Source: a virus
Direction: 5' to 3' (one strand)
IMG/VR virus record: IMGVR_UViG_3300029951_000071
Location: 1 to 37,988 of that record
Length of the DNA stretch: 37,988 bases
Position 1 is the stretch's first letter. Every line of letters starts with the position of its first letter. Both the position numbers and the translations under genes were made by a program. Of the stretch, positions 30,657 through 37,988 are shown piece by piece. The notes beneath the pieces are model-generated. The model did not search any database. It had not been told where the DNA came from and saw only the letters and a list, made by a program, of their open reading frames with translations.

Positions 30657-31693
30657 GTCGGCGCTCCCGGTGCGGTAAGGCTGACCGCCATGGCGGCTCG
30701 CAGCTTATCGATTTCTTCTTTCAGTGCAGAAATCGTCGTATCATGCTCCTGCCAAGCCTTCACGATCAACGGGATAAGTTTGGTATCGGCCAAAGCAAGC
30801 AAGGGCACGGATTTTACGGTCTTTCGTGTCTTTACCATCATGCCGTGCTCATCTTTGGTTTCGCCGGTATCCACGTGCTTTTCGGCAGCAGCGGTTTTAT
30901 GCACAACGGATGCGCCGAAGGACGTACCGGAAAGCGCCGCCTGGATATCCTGCGCCAAGAAGCCAACTTGATGGTCCGTGGAAAAGTTGTGGACTTCGTT
31001 CGGGATGAAGTCGAAGGTAACCGGCTTCAGAGCGCGCACGATGTCGGACGATGCACCAAGCGGCTCGACGTTCGTTTTTACCGTGGCGTCCGATGTCGCA
31101 ATGGTCGCATTGGTCGCGTAAATCTGGCTGTTGACTTGAAGCAAGTAGCTCGGGCTGTTGGTGGAGGTGTAGCCCACCAGCCAAGAGCCATTCAGGTCAA
31201 GCTGAGCCTTGTATGCGCCGCCCGTGGCATTCTGCATGGCGACGGTCGTACTTGCCAGCGCAAAAGGCTCATACGCGGCGCCACTCCAGTTGTAACAGGT
31301 GATATACCCGAGGCCTGCCGTGGAGTCGTAGCGCAGCGACGCGCCGGTCACGCCAGTAATAGCGGAGTTATGCGTCGAAGTGATCGAACCGGCCGCCAGC
31401 AAGCCATTGCCCGATCCAGGCGAGCCTGGATCGCCGATAGTGACATTGTTGCCGTCCCAGATAAAAAGGGCGCTCCCGCCGAAAACCCCGGAGTTGTCGA
31501 ACTGAATTTGCGTGGCCCCGCCAGCCGGACCGAGAGTGGCAACCGCCGTCGCAATAGCAGTAGTGACATAGGAGGTGCTGGCGGCATTGGCATTGACTTG
31601 GTCAATGATCCACTGAAAATTCGCCATCACAGGAACAGCATCGGCAATCTGGCCATCCTGAATATTGTTTGGTAGGCTTCCTACAATTGCCAT
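30653..31693 (-). CDS. Tail fibre with S74 intramolecular chaperone
   Basis: 346 residues from the ATG at 31693 (GGAG upstream). Residues about 1-60 look like a virion-attachment region; the middle is beta-rich with short repeats (GGATQIQFDNSGVFGGSALF). From about residue 205, SDATVKTNVEPLGASSDIVR, ALKPVTFDFIP, HQVGFLAQDIQAAL and a final coiled coil (HDTTISALKEEIDKLRAA) match the Peptidase_S74 chaperone. Ser205 and the downstream Lys are at the expected places for self-cleavage after trimer folding. It probably forms part of the receptor-binding apparatus. Confidence 0.82.
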   Translation of the reverse strand: MAIVGSLPNNIQDGQIADAVPVMANFQWIIDQVNANAASTSYVTTAIATAVATLGPAGGATQIQFDNSGVFGGSALFIWDGNNVTIGDPGSPGSGNGLLAAGSITSTHNSAITGVTGASLRYDSTAGLGYITCYNWSGAAYEPFALASTTVAMQNATGGAYKAQLDLNGSWLVGYTSTNSPSYLLQVNSQIYATNATIATSDATVKTNVEPLGASSDIVRALKPVTFDFIPNEVHNFSTDHQVGFLAQDIQAALSGTSFGASVVHKTAAAEKHVDTGETKDEHGMMVKTRKTVKSVPLLALADTKLIPLIVKAWQEHDTTISALKEEIDKLRAAMAVSLTAPGAPT

Positions 31694-31731
31694 GGTGAAT
31701 CTCCGGTGATTTCGTGGATTTTACAAGATAT

Positions 31732-34700
31732 TTAATGAATTGCAATGCCTGTTATTGATGTCGAGTCAGTTCCCACCGTAAAAGGAGTCAATTCGGACAA
31801 AGTCCCATTTGTGCCACATGAGAATTGATACACCAATCCGCTATCAACTTCGCCAACGTAAAAATATTTACCATCTGGCGAAAAGGCAGGAATCTTTGGC
31901 AGCGTGCCGCATGCGACAGTGGCAGGGCTGAGCGCAGCAAGAGTGCCATCGGAGCCGATAGAGTATTGAACAACGGTCCCATTATCCTGATTGGGGACAT
32001 ACAAATTATTTCCGTTCGGCGATATAGCGATAAAGTAGATTTCACTGCCGCAGGCAATCGGGGTTCCTGCGATGGAAATCGTCCCATTTTCGGAAATGTT
32101 ATATTGAAAAACAGAACCAACTCCGTCACTTGTGCCAAGGGAGTATAGGTAGTTTCCATTTGGCGTAACTGCGATTCCATTGCACCCCAAATACTGATTC
32201 ACATAAGGCGGATCGAGCGCCGACAAGACCCCAGTATCGCTAATGGCGAATTGGAATATATCTTGTCCTCCCACCACATAAAGGAAATTCCCAGTGGGGT
32301 GAACCGCCACATATCCAGACGCTGCACCACAACTTACGCTACTCAATTCAACCAAGTTCCCGTTCTCCGAAACGGTGTATGTATAAACCTCATTGCCGCC
32401 AAAAGTGTAGACATAATTTCCCGATGGATGAATAGAAATTCCACTGTTACCAGGAGTTGTTATGGAAGCGGCTGGCAACGGGGTAAGCACGGCGGTGCCC
32501 ACATTGCGAGAAAATTGGTAAATATATCCAGAACTATCGACGCTATAGACATATAAACCATCAGGCGTAGTAACCATTAATCCAGGAGCGGGACCGCACA
32601 AAGTGGACGCCGGCGAAGTCGGCGATAACTGACCATTTGAAAGCCTACCAAACGAATAAATCGAGCCATACACATTCACGGGATAGACGGAAACATAAAG
32701 CGATGAAAAGATTGGCGTTGCCGAAGCCTGATTCGAAGGGCCAGACTCTCCGGCAGCATTGACAGCAGTCACCACATAGTAATAGGTGACATCGTTCGTC
32801 AGGCCGGTTTGCGTGTATGTGGTTTCCGTGATACCGCTTATTTTCGTGCCGCTTACCCCCGCACCCGGCGTCAGTGACCAATACAAATTGTAGCTTGTAG
32901 CGTTGTAGACATTGGTCCAGCTTTCTACGGTCTCCAAGTTTTCGCCCACTGCAGTCAAATTCTGCGGCGCGGCGGGAACGGCTGGTGCGGGCGACGGCGC
33001 GACATAGCTCCACGGCCCGATAACGTTCGTATAGCCGCAGTCTCGGTATTTGGAAAAAATCGTGCCGATTGCCAAATTGTAGGAAGAGGTCGCGGACACC
33101 TGATAGGCAAGCTTTTTGAAAACAAGCGGCGCCGGCCAAGGAACCTGATACGTCCATGGCTGAATATTCGACTGACTCCACAAAGAGCCATCACCCCAAG
33201 TGAAGCTGCCCCAAGTAGGAAGCGGCGTTAGGATCGTGATGTCGGCGGTGCCCAGCGTCTGATCGTGATCATCAATCGAATTTATCGTGTAATCAAGAGA
33301 CGCGGAAGCCGTCGATAGCTCGATAGTGGATTCGATCACCTGCTTTTGATTGATATTCGATGTCTTCGGCAGCATTGAGCTTTGCAGGAAGACCGATAGG
33401 GCTACGCCGTTGTCGTTGTAGACCGAACTCAAAGAGGGGATATATTGGCTTGCCCAAAGCGTCGGGCCGTTTTCCGCGCCCGATATGACAAAGTAATTCC
33501 CTGCCTGAGTGGCGCAATCGTACTGGAAGGAATGCGGACCGCTCCAGCGCCGCTTCGTCACGTCGAACCAATAATCGAAGCCTCCCTCGACGCCATCAAT
33601 CACGGTCTGCATGCAAATCCGGTAAATGCTGCCGGTGAAAGCTGCGGCAGCGCGGGACGGATCGATGATGTTTTGGAATGGCCGCTGGATGTCTGGGACG
33701 AGGCTGTTGGAGCTATTCGTCAGGGGTAGCACCTGCCCAAGCGGCGATACGAAGTATGGCCCATCGAATCCGGCGAAGATCGTCCCGACTGGCGTTTGCA
33801 CGATAGAGCGAGGCGCTTTGGTGCCGCCCGTCAGAGACAGAAAATCTTGCGCGAGCGTACCGGTTATGGCTTCATCGCCAGTGATTTGCCAAATCTGAAA
33901 TTCTTTGAATACGATCAGCGCACCCACCACGCCGGATGTCGTTGTTTCAATAGGCAGCCCGCAGAATCCTTGAATCGGCGTGGGGTCGCCCAAAGTCAGC
34001 GCCTGGCCCGCATTGGTCATTTGCGTCGGGAACAAAACATCGCTGAAATAGGCCGAATTCGCGCACGCAAAATAGGCGCGGTTATTGAAGTTCGTGACGG
34101 CAGCAGGAACCGAAGGAAGCGGGAAAATACCCGTATTCGTCGCGTAGTAATAAGGCGCCTGCGGGTTGCCGATATTAATCACGCCGAAATAGGCAAAGCT
34201 CGAAGCCGTCATCGACTCAGAAGCGACGCCATCTACCACCGTGTTATTCAGTGTATAGGTGCCAGCACCGCCGAATGTGCCACTGCCAACGATAAAGCCA
34301 TTGATTACTGTTCCGGCGGGGACATCAGTGCCGGATATATTGCTTCCAAGAACAAGTGTTCCGGTCACAACTGTGACTATCAATTCCGATCCACTTATAG
34401 AGGCTGTCAATGTGGCATTGATGGGCAATGCGCTGTATCCGGGGTGTGTGACTATGATCTGATCGCCGATCACCGCCATGGTGGGCGGAACCCAGTCACC
34501 AGATACTGCCGGCGAGGCAGGGAGGTTCCCGGCGTTCGAGCCAGATACCGGGATGAACTGGTCGGCATTCAGGTCGTAGCAAAACGGCACATCATAGGCG
34601 CCATAGATCGTGCAGGAGACCATGCCGTAGACCAGATTTCCGATGGCCACCTGCACGCTGATGAAGGTCGCACCAAGGAAGCCGGAACTCCAGTTACCCG

Positions 34701-34920
34701 TGCCCCACGTGAAGGAACCCCAAATCAGCGCATTGGGGTCATCAAGATTGACGATGCCGGAGCCGACGCCAGGGCGCGCAATTACAAGTTCGGGATCGGT
34801 CTGCGCGAAAATCAGGTTCGTGAGATAGCGGCAAGCGCCGACGAATGTGTCCGTGGCGTCCCATGCATCGGACAAGCCGCGAGGGGTGAAGCGGACAGGG
34901 TATTCTTTGGCGTTCGCCAT
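31732..34920 (-). CDS. Giant tail hub protein with FN3 and C-terminal beta-propeller
   Basis: 1062 residues. The N-terminal about 640 residues (MANAKEYPVRFTPRGLSDAW, CRYLTNLIFAQTDPELVIAR, RPFQNIIDPSRAAAAFTG) resemble the hub proteins of podovirus tails (P22 gp10 or T7 gp12 type). They include an inserted Ig-like module (TLTASISGSELIVTVVTGTL) common in phage structural proteins. Residues about 650-740 are a fibronectin-III domain (AAPQNLTAVGENLETVESWT; TYYYVVTAVNAAGESGPSNQ). From about 741 to the end are seven repeats of about 46 residues of the lactonase/YncE beta-propeller type (HPSGNYVYTFG, SPNGNNLYVPN, SPDGKYFYVG). The extra C-terminal domains could bind host glycan. Confidence 0.75.
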   Translation of the reverse strand: MANAKEYPVRFTPRGLSDAWDATDTFVGACRYLTNLIFAQTDPELVIARPGVGSGIVNLDDPNALIWGSFTWGTGNWSSGFLGATFISVQVAIGNLVYGMVSCTIYGAYDVPFCYDLNADQFIPVSGSNAGNLPASPAVSGDWVPPTMAVIGDQIIVTHPGYSALPINATLTASISGSELIVTVVTGTLVLGSNISGTDVPAGTVINGFIVGSGTFGGAGTYTLNNTVVDGVASESMTASSFAYFGVINIGNPQAPYYYATNTGIFPLPSVPAAVTNFNNRAYFACANSAYFSDVLFPTQMTNAGQALTLGDPTPIQGFCGLPIETTTSGVVGALIVFKEFQIWQITGDEAITGTLAQDFLSLTGGTKAPRSIVQTPVGTIFAGFDGPYFVSPLGQVLPLTNSSNSLVPDIQRPFQNIIDPSRAAAAFTGSIYRICMQTVIDGVEGGFDYWFDVTKRRWSGPHSFQYDCATQAGNYFVISGAENGPTLWASQYIPSLSSVYNDNGVALSVFLQSSMLPKTSNINQKQVIESTIELSTASASLDYTINSIDDHDQTLGTADITILTPLPTWGSFTWGDGSLWSQSNIQPWTYQVPWPAPLVFKKLAYQVSATSSYNLAIGTIFSKYRDCGYTNVIGPWSYVAPSPAPAVPAAPQNLTAVGENLETVESWTNVYNATSYNLYWSLTPGAGVSGTKISGITETTYTQTGLTNDVTYYYVVTAVNAAGESGPSNQASATPIFSSLYVSVYPVNVYGSIYSFGRLSNGQLSPTSPASTLCGPAPGLMVTTPDGLYVYSVDSSGYIYQFSRNVGTAVLTPLPAASITTPGNSGISIHPSGNYVYTFGGNEVYTYTVSENGNLVELSSVSCGAASGYVAVHPTGNFLYVVGGQDIFQFAISDTGVLSALDPPYVNQYLGCNGIAVTPNGNYLYSLGTSDGVGSVFQYNISENGTISIAGTPIACGSEIYFIAISPNGNNLYVPNQDNGTVVQYSIGSDGTLAALSPATVACGTLPKIPAFSPDGKYFYVGEVDSGLVYQFSCGTNGTLSELTPFTVGTDSTSITGIAIH

Positions 34921-34932
34921 GCTCGCCTGCCT

Positions 34933-35634
34933 TTACGTAAGCGAGAATGGATCGACTTTGTTTGCCGGGAGATTTCCACGCATGCGGAAGCGGCGAGGAT
35001 CAAGTTGAATTTCCTTCACCACCTGCTGCTCATCGCCCTCTTCGACCAAATACGGGCGCAGCACCGCTTCGGCATCGGCCATAAATGCAGCTTTCCTATC
35101 ATCGTCCGTGATCTGCATCATGCGTGCGGACAGTGCCTTTACCAAATAATCCTGATCGGCGAACCAAGGAATTGCTGTGCTGCTCTGTGGGTTCGCGATT
35201 TCCGGCTGCTTCAGGTAATACCGATGCGTGACCGTAATATTGTTGCCAGACTGCGGGTACACATAGAAGATACCGACGCCACCGTTCGGCACCGCAGACA
35301 AATCCGAGGCCCACTCGTAGGGATATGACGCCAAGCCCTGCTGCTGAGTCTCAGCATCATACTCTTTGAGAGAGCAGGGATTCAGGAAATATGGCACGCT
35401 CGATACCAAATAAAACATGTCGTAGGTGCGCAAGTAGTTCGCCGGGAAATTGAATGGCCCGTTGCTGTTCGTGGCAATCGGAATCTGTTCAGTCACGAGA
35501 TTTGCCTTCAAATCCCGTTTCATAGAGAGGTCATTCAAGACCAAATTGAACTGCTGTCCGCCCAATAACTGATACCCCGGGCACTTCGCAATGGAAAGCG
35601 CTTGGGTAACGATTTGGGCGGACGTCATGGGCAT
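34933..35634 (-). CDS. Head-tail adaptor, P22 gp4-like
   Basis: 233 residues. The ATG at 35634 follows AAGGTGG by seven bases; ATG 35628 forms ATGA with the previous stop. MTSAQIVTQALSIAKCPG, then VLNDLSMKRDLKANLVTEQI, NFPANYLRTYDMFYLV and EWASDLSAVPNGGVGIFYVY have the layout of the adaptor that docks under the portal (P22 gp4, T7 gp11-type). The final third is a helix rich in charged residues. It precedes the tail hub gene, the expected order. Confidence 0.68.
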   Translation of the reverse strand: MPMTSAQIVTQALSIAKCPGYQLLGGQQFNLVLNDLSMKRDLKANLVTEQIPIATNSNGPFNFPANYLRTYDMFYLVSSVPYFLNPCSLKEYDAETQQQGLASYPYEWASDLSAVPNGGVGIFYVYPQSGNNITVTHRYYLKQPEIANPQSSTAIPWFADQDYLVKALSARMMQITDDDRKAAFMADAEAVLRPYLVEEGDEQQVVKEIQLDPRRFRMRGNLPANKVDPFSLT

Positions 35635-36101
35635 GAGTAGGCCACCTTGGACTTAGCGGTATTGATGGCATCGCGGCGCTTCTCGATATCCTTTTTCATG
35701 GCCTCGATGTTGGTCGTGGATTGCTCGATGACCTGCGTGCTGTCAGCGTACTGCTTGCGCTGTAACGAGGTGGGCTTCGCCGTCTTCGAGAATTCCTCCC
35801 GCTGGATTTGCAGGCCGCGCAAGTGTTCGACGTACTGATCCATGGCGCGCAGGCGCTGCTCAAGATCAGCTTCCATGACGGGAATCGAACTGAGCGTGAT
35901 CTGGTGCGAGACCAGTTCATCTATCATACTGATTCTCGCGCAGGAAGTTTCCAGATCATCACCGGCATAGATAAATCCGGTGATGTTGAAGCTTTTATCG
36001 TTCGATTGATCGAGCTTCACACTGAAACTGAATTGACCGGCAACGTCATGCCTTTGCAAAACGTCAGGCGCTCCTGAATCTTGGGCTTGTTCGGTGCTCA
36101 T
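35625..36101 (-). CDS. Unknown coiled-coil structural-region protein
   Basis: 158 residues from the ATG at 36101, an ATGA overlap with the previous gene. A beta-rich start (GQFSFSVKLDQSNDKSFNIT) is followed by helices and a coiled coil (NIEAMKKDIEKRRDAINTAK). Between capsid and adaptor genes; no family recognised. It may be a virion or assembly factor. Confidence 0.5.
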   Translation of the reverse strand: MSTEQAQDSGAPDVLQRHDVAGQFSFSVKLDQSNDKSFNITGFIYAGDDLETSCARISMIDELVSHQITLSSIPVMEADLEQRLRAMDQYVEHLRGLQIQREEFSKTAKPTSLQRKQYADSTQVIEQSTTNIEAMKKDIEKRRDAINTAKSKVAYSCP

Positions 36102-36553
36102 ACCTTGGCTTCTCTCCATCCACGTTGTTGACGATAGGCGTTTTCGTTGTCGCCATGAATTGATTTCTCATGATCCCAGCACCGGGCAACACGGCTCTTG
36201 ATGTCGGCCAGGCCGCGCTCGGTAAATTCGTAGGTCTCGCCATGGTAATATTCCCTGCCATTGGTGGACAGGGAAATGCCAGAGCCGACCGGGATGTCGA
36301 TTCGGTAGGCGAACGTTGGGAATTCAATTTCCGTCCACACCTGCTTTTTCGCATCCCGTTCTTCGGGATTGACGCAGACCTTCACTTTCAGCGTCTTGCC
36401 CGTCGGCTGTTCGGAACCGTTCGCGCTGAATTGCGCCAAAGTGTGGGCCATCTGCTCGGCGGCAGTACGGCCGGTTTTTTCAACTTCAAGCTGTGCCTTC
36501 AGTTCGGCAACTTCAGCCATCAGTTTTTCGATATCCTGCTCAGTTCTTGCCAT
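36098..36553 (-). CDS. Unknown protein of the neck region
   Basis: 151 residues. Start at ATG 36553 with GAGG seven bases before; a frame opening farther upstream is not used. N-terminal coiled coil (EQDIEKLMAEVAELKAQLEV), then a beta-rich region (KTLKVKVCVNPEERDAKKQV, WTEIEFPTFAYRIDIPVGSG, EYYHGETYEFTERGLADI). No family recognised. Position between capsid and adaptor genes suggests a head or neck accessory protein. Confidence 0.5.
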   Translation of the reverse strand: MARTEQDIEKLMAEVAELKAQLEVEKTGRTAAEQMAHTLAQFSANGSEQPTGKTLKVKVCVNPEERDAKKQVWTEIEFPTFAYRIDIPVGSGISLSTNGREYYHGETYEFTERGLADIKSRVARCWDHEKSIHGDNENAYRQQRGWREAKV

Positions 36554-36557
36554 GGCA

Positions 36558-36758
36558 TTACCTCGCAAAAGATCGATGCACGACGTGCCCGGGCGGGAGG
36601 GCCGCAGATTCTTCCTGTGCTACCGCAACCTGTTCGACCGAGACCGCAGCCTGCTCCGCATCGAGTTCCTCTTGCACAATCTGCTTTTCGTTCTCGGGGA
36701 TGGGATCGACTGCCGCGCTAGGCTCGTCTTGATCGCCGCCTTGCTGTTCATTTTCCAT
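36558..36758 (-). CDS. Small acidic protein after the capsid gene
   Basis: 66 residues from ATG 36758, five bases after AGGAGG; an ATG one codon earlier sits too close. Nearly all Glu/Gln/Ala/Val/Asp (ENEQQGGDQDEPSAAVDPIP, AEQAAVSVEQVAVAQEESAA), disordered by appearance. It comes directly after the terminator behind the capsid gene. Function unknown. Confidence 0.5.
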   Translation of the reverse strand: MENEQQGGDQDEPSAAVDPIPENEKQIVQEELDAEQAAVSVEQVAVAQEESAALPPGHVVHRSFAR

Positions 36759-36769
36759 CATAGCCTCCT

Positions 36770-36799
36770 AAAAAGGCGGGGCAGCCAGGCCGCCCCGCC
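36770..36799 (-). terminator. Intrinsic terminator after the major capsid gene
   Basis: Read on the minus strand: stem GGCGGGGC (36799-36792) and GCCCCGCC (36782-36775) with a nine-base loop, followed by five T (36774-36770). A perfect 8-bp GC-only stem with a T run is a strong rho-independent terminator. It lies about nine bases past the capsid stop and would lower expression of the neck and tail genes relative to the capsid. Confidence 0.85.
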
Positions 36800-36807
36800 G
36801 CCCTTCG

Positions 36808-37988
36808 TTACTCGGTTGCCGTGCCAGCCGAATATCCGACGCTGAAGGCGCTGGACGATTCGGTACGCGACATGTAGGCGTTGTTCAAGATGATGTTGCC
36901 ATACATCGTTTTCCAAGTCGCCACCTTGGTTTGGTTCATCGGGTCGTACTTGTCGGGCATCGTCAAGTAGGTGTATTTGATGTTGTCCAGCATGCAGGTG
37001 CCGTAGGCGTCTTTGCCGAAGAAGAAGGTTGGGAACACCGTCACCCCGGTTGCCGGCGCAGCAGGCGGCGTTTGGGCCGCGCCGATGCCGGTGATAACCA
37101 CCGTCGAACCGGAAGCCAGTTGCGTGGCTTGGCCGGCCAGCGGACCCATTGCCGGACCGGAAGCAGACAGGCCGAGATTCGTCGGCGAAGTCGTTGTGCC
37201 GATATAGATGCTGAACACATACCCGGCCAGAGTCGGAAGGGTAACGCTCAGCGAGCCGCTACCCGCGCCGCCGACAGCAGCGCCAGCGCTCACCTGATAG
37301 ACGTTTTGCTCAACCGAGGTTAAGACTGGTGCCGCCGTGATCTGGATGTAGTAAGTATTGTTCGCCAGAGCGCCGCCCGTTGCTGAACCAGCGCCATTGG
37401 TCGGCGAAGCAACGCCAGTCCAGTATGGGACCATGTTGCTGGTACAGGAACGGATGCCACCCCAGTAGCCAAGGTCGCCGTTGTACAGACGATTGATGTC
37501 GGAATAGCCCCATGCCGTGGCGATGGTGCTGTTCTGGCGCATATCCTGCTCGACCAGATTGTGCATGACCGCGATGTAGTGCGGCATGGCGGCTGGGTCT
37601 TTGGGCTTCACGGCCTTGCCGGCAGTGACAAAGATGTCCGTCGCCTCGGAGCCGTCGAACATGGGAGCGCCGAACGTCGAAAGAGAACCCAGTTGCTTCG
37701 AGAACTCGATAGGCGTCATGACATCAGTAGCCACGATGCCGGCTCGGTTGGCACGACCATTCGCATAGTTGACCTGCGTACCGGTCATCAAAGTGGTGAA
37801 GGCATTGCGCTCGATGGTTTCAACCTGCTGAATCGCCAGAAGGTCGGTGCCCTTTTTGAACAGAGGGTGTGCGATCGTCATGTCGGCGACATCGGTCACG
37901 CGCACCAGGTCGCCCCATTGCTGGGCGGTCGCGTTGACCTGGGCGATGGTGATGGCTTGGCCTGCGGCGGCGACGCCTTCCGACAGCG
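36808..37988 (-). CDS. Major capsid protein, N4-gp56 family (3' part)
   Basis: This is the C-terminal part of the capsid gene, ending with TAA at 36808. It carries the blocks I associate with the N4-gp56 family: HYIAVMHNLVEQDMRQNST, WGYSDINRLYNGDLG, then FFFGKDAYG and a C-terminal TWKTMYGNIILNNAYMSR stretch. Between YNGDLGYWGG and FFFGKDAYG there is an extra segment of about 125 residues (roughly 273-398 of the full protein). It is rich in Gly, Ala, Ser and Thr and looks like an Ig-like beta domain displayed on the capsid surface. An internal GTG at 37905 is not the start; the frame is open to the window edge and continues at base 354. A strong intrinsic terminator follows. Confidence 0.9.
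   Translation of the reverse strand, partial: LSEGVAAAGQAITIAQVNATAQQWGDLVRVTDVADMTIAHPLFKKGTDLLAIQQVETIERNAFTTLMTGTQVNYANGRANRAGIVATDVMTPIEFSKQLGSLSTFGAPMFDGSEATDIFVTAGKAVKPKDPAAMPHYIAVMHNLVEQDMRQNSTIATAWGYSDINRLYNGDLGYWGGIRSCTSNMVPYWTGVASPTNGAGSATGGALANNTYYIQITAAPVLTSVEQNVYQVSAGAAVGGAGSGSLSVTLPTLAGYVFSIYIGTTTSPTNLGLSASGPAMGPLAGQATQLASGSTVVITGIGAAQTPPAAPATGVTVFPTFFFGKDAYGTCMLDNIKYTYLTMPDKYDPMNQTKVATWKTMYGNIILNNAYMSRTESSSAFSVGYSAGTATE
37876..37988. repeat. Terminal direct repeat, right copy (circular join)
   Basis: Second copy of the 113-base end repeat, with 112 of 113 bases identical to the window start. The single difference changes Thr to Lys in the capsid protein. It could be an assembly-edge error or real population variation. 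Confidence 0.92.

Noticed and set aside
33796-35328. 510-residue plus-strand frame opposite the tail hub and adaptor genes
   Set aside because: Arg/His/Ile-rich shadow composition; the minus-strand frames show recognisable domains.
37905-37905. GTG start giving a 365-residue capsid protein
   Set aside because: It lies inside the repeated end; the frame continues through the circular join to an ATG with a ribosome site at 354.

Overview
The window is a complete, circularly permuted or circularised genome of a tailed bacteriophage (Caudoviricetes). The last 113 bases repeat the first 113 with one mismatch, so the unit is about 37,875 bp and the major capsid gene runs across the join. There is a large portal, an N4-gp56-type major capsid protein, a P22-gp4/gp10-like neck and three long low-complexity ejection-type proteins. 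There is no tape measure or tail sheath, which points to a short-tailed podovirus. The host is almost certainly Gram-negative: the phage carries an outer-membrane-protein-like gene with a signal peptide and C-terminal Phe, a candidate outer-membrane lipoprotein (spanin-like) and other exported proteins. No integrase, DNA polymerase, RNA polymerase, tRNA or CRISPR was seen. The narrower host is not determined, though the small zinc-ribbon and DUF1376-type proteins resemble those of phages of beta-/gamma-proteobacteria.

Layout. A divergent control region lies near 9.05-9.2 kb. Leftwards (minus strand) run a Cro-like regulator, a Cys-rich zinc protein and a DUF1376/YdaU-type protein whose 3' end carries three 12-bp tandem repeats plus an inverted copy (possible origin). 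Next comes about 0.9 kb without a confident gene. Rightwards (plus strand, 9.2-18.9 kb) is the early region: small unknown genes, a terminator-like hairpin, a G-quadruplex-type (GGGNNC)n array, then a recombination set (RecE-like exonuclease, HNH nuclease, DUF1351-like coiled coil, Sak4/RecA-like ATPase), then small Cys-rich and unknown proteins, one of them frameshifted at a G8 tract.

The late block is all on the minus strand, from 7.2 kb down to 1, across the join, and from 37.9 down to 18.8 kb. It encodes large terminase, portal, a secreted beta-rich protein, a decoration-like protein, a tiny M48-like metalloprotease, scaffold and major capsid protein, followed by an intrinsic terminator. 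Then come neck genes, a giant tail protein with FN3 and beta-propeller domains, an S74 fibre and a glycine-rich adhesin. Next is a lysis cluster (holin, GH24 endolysin, a 25-residue membrane peptide, a second membrane protein with a nested lipoprotein frame). After it come an outer-membrane-like protein, a 105-residue virion-like protein, a sulfotransferase-like protein, a 2OG-Fe(II) oxygenase, three ejection proteins, a PurD-like ATP-grasp enzyme and a possible small terminase. Most late genes overlap by 4 nt (ATGA) and are probably translationally coupled.

The most unusual elements are the (GGGNNC)n array in front of the recombination genes, the coupled hydroxylase-sulfotransferase-ATP-grasp enzymes inside the structural operon, and the minimal membrane metalloprotease sitting where a head-maturation protease would be expected.
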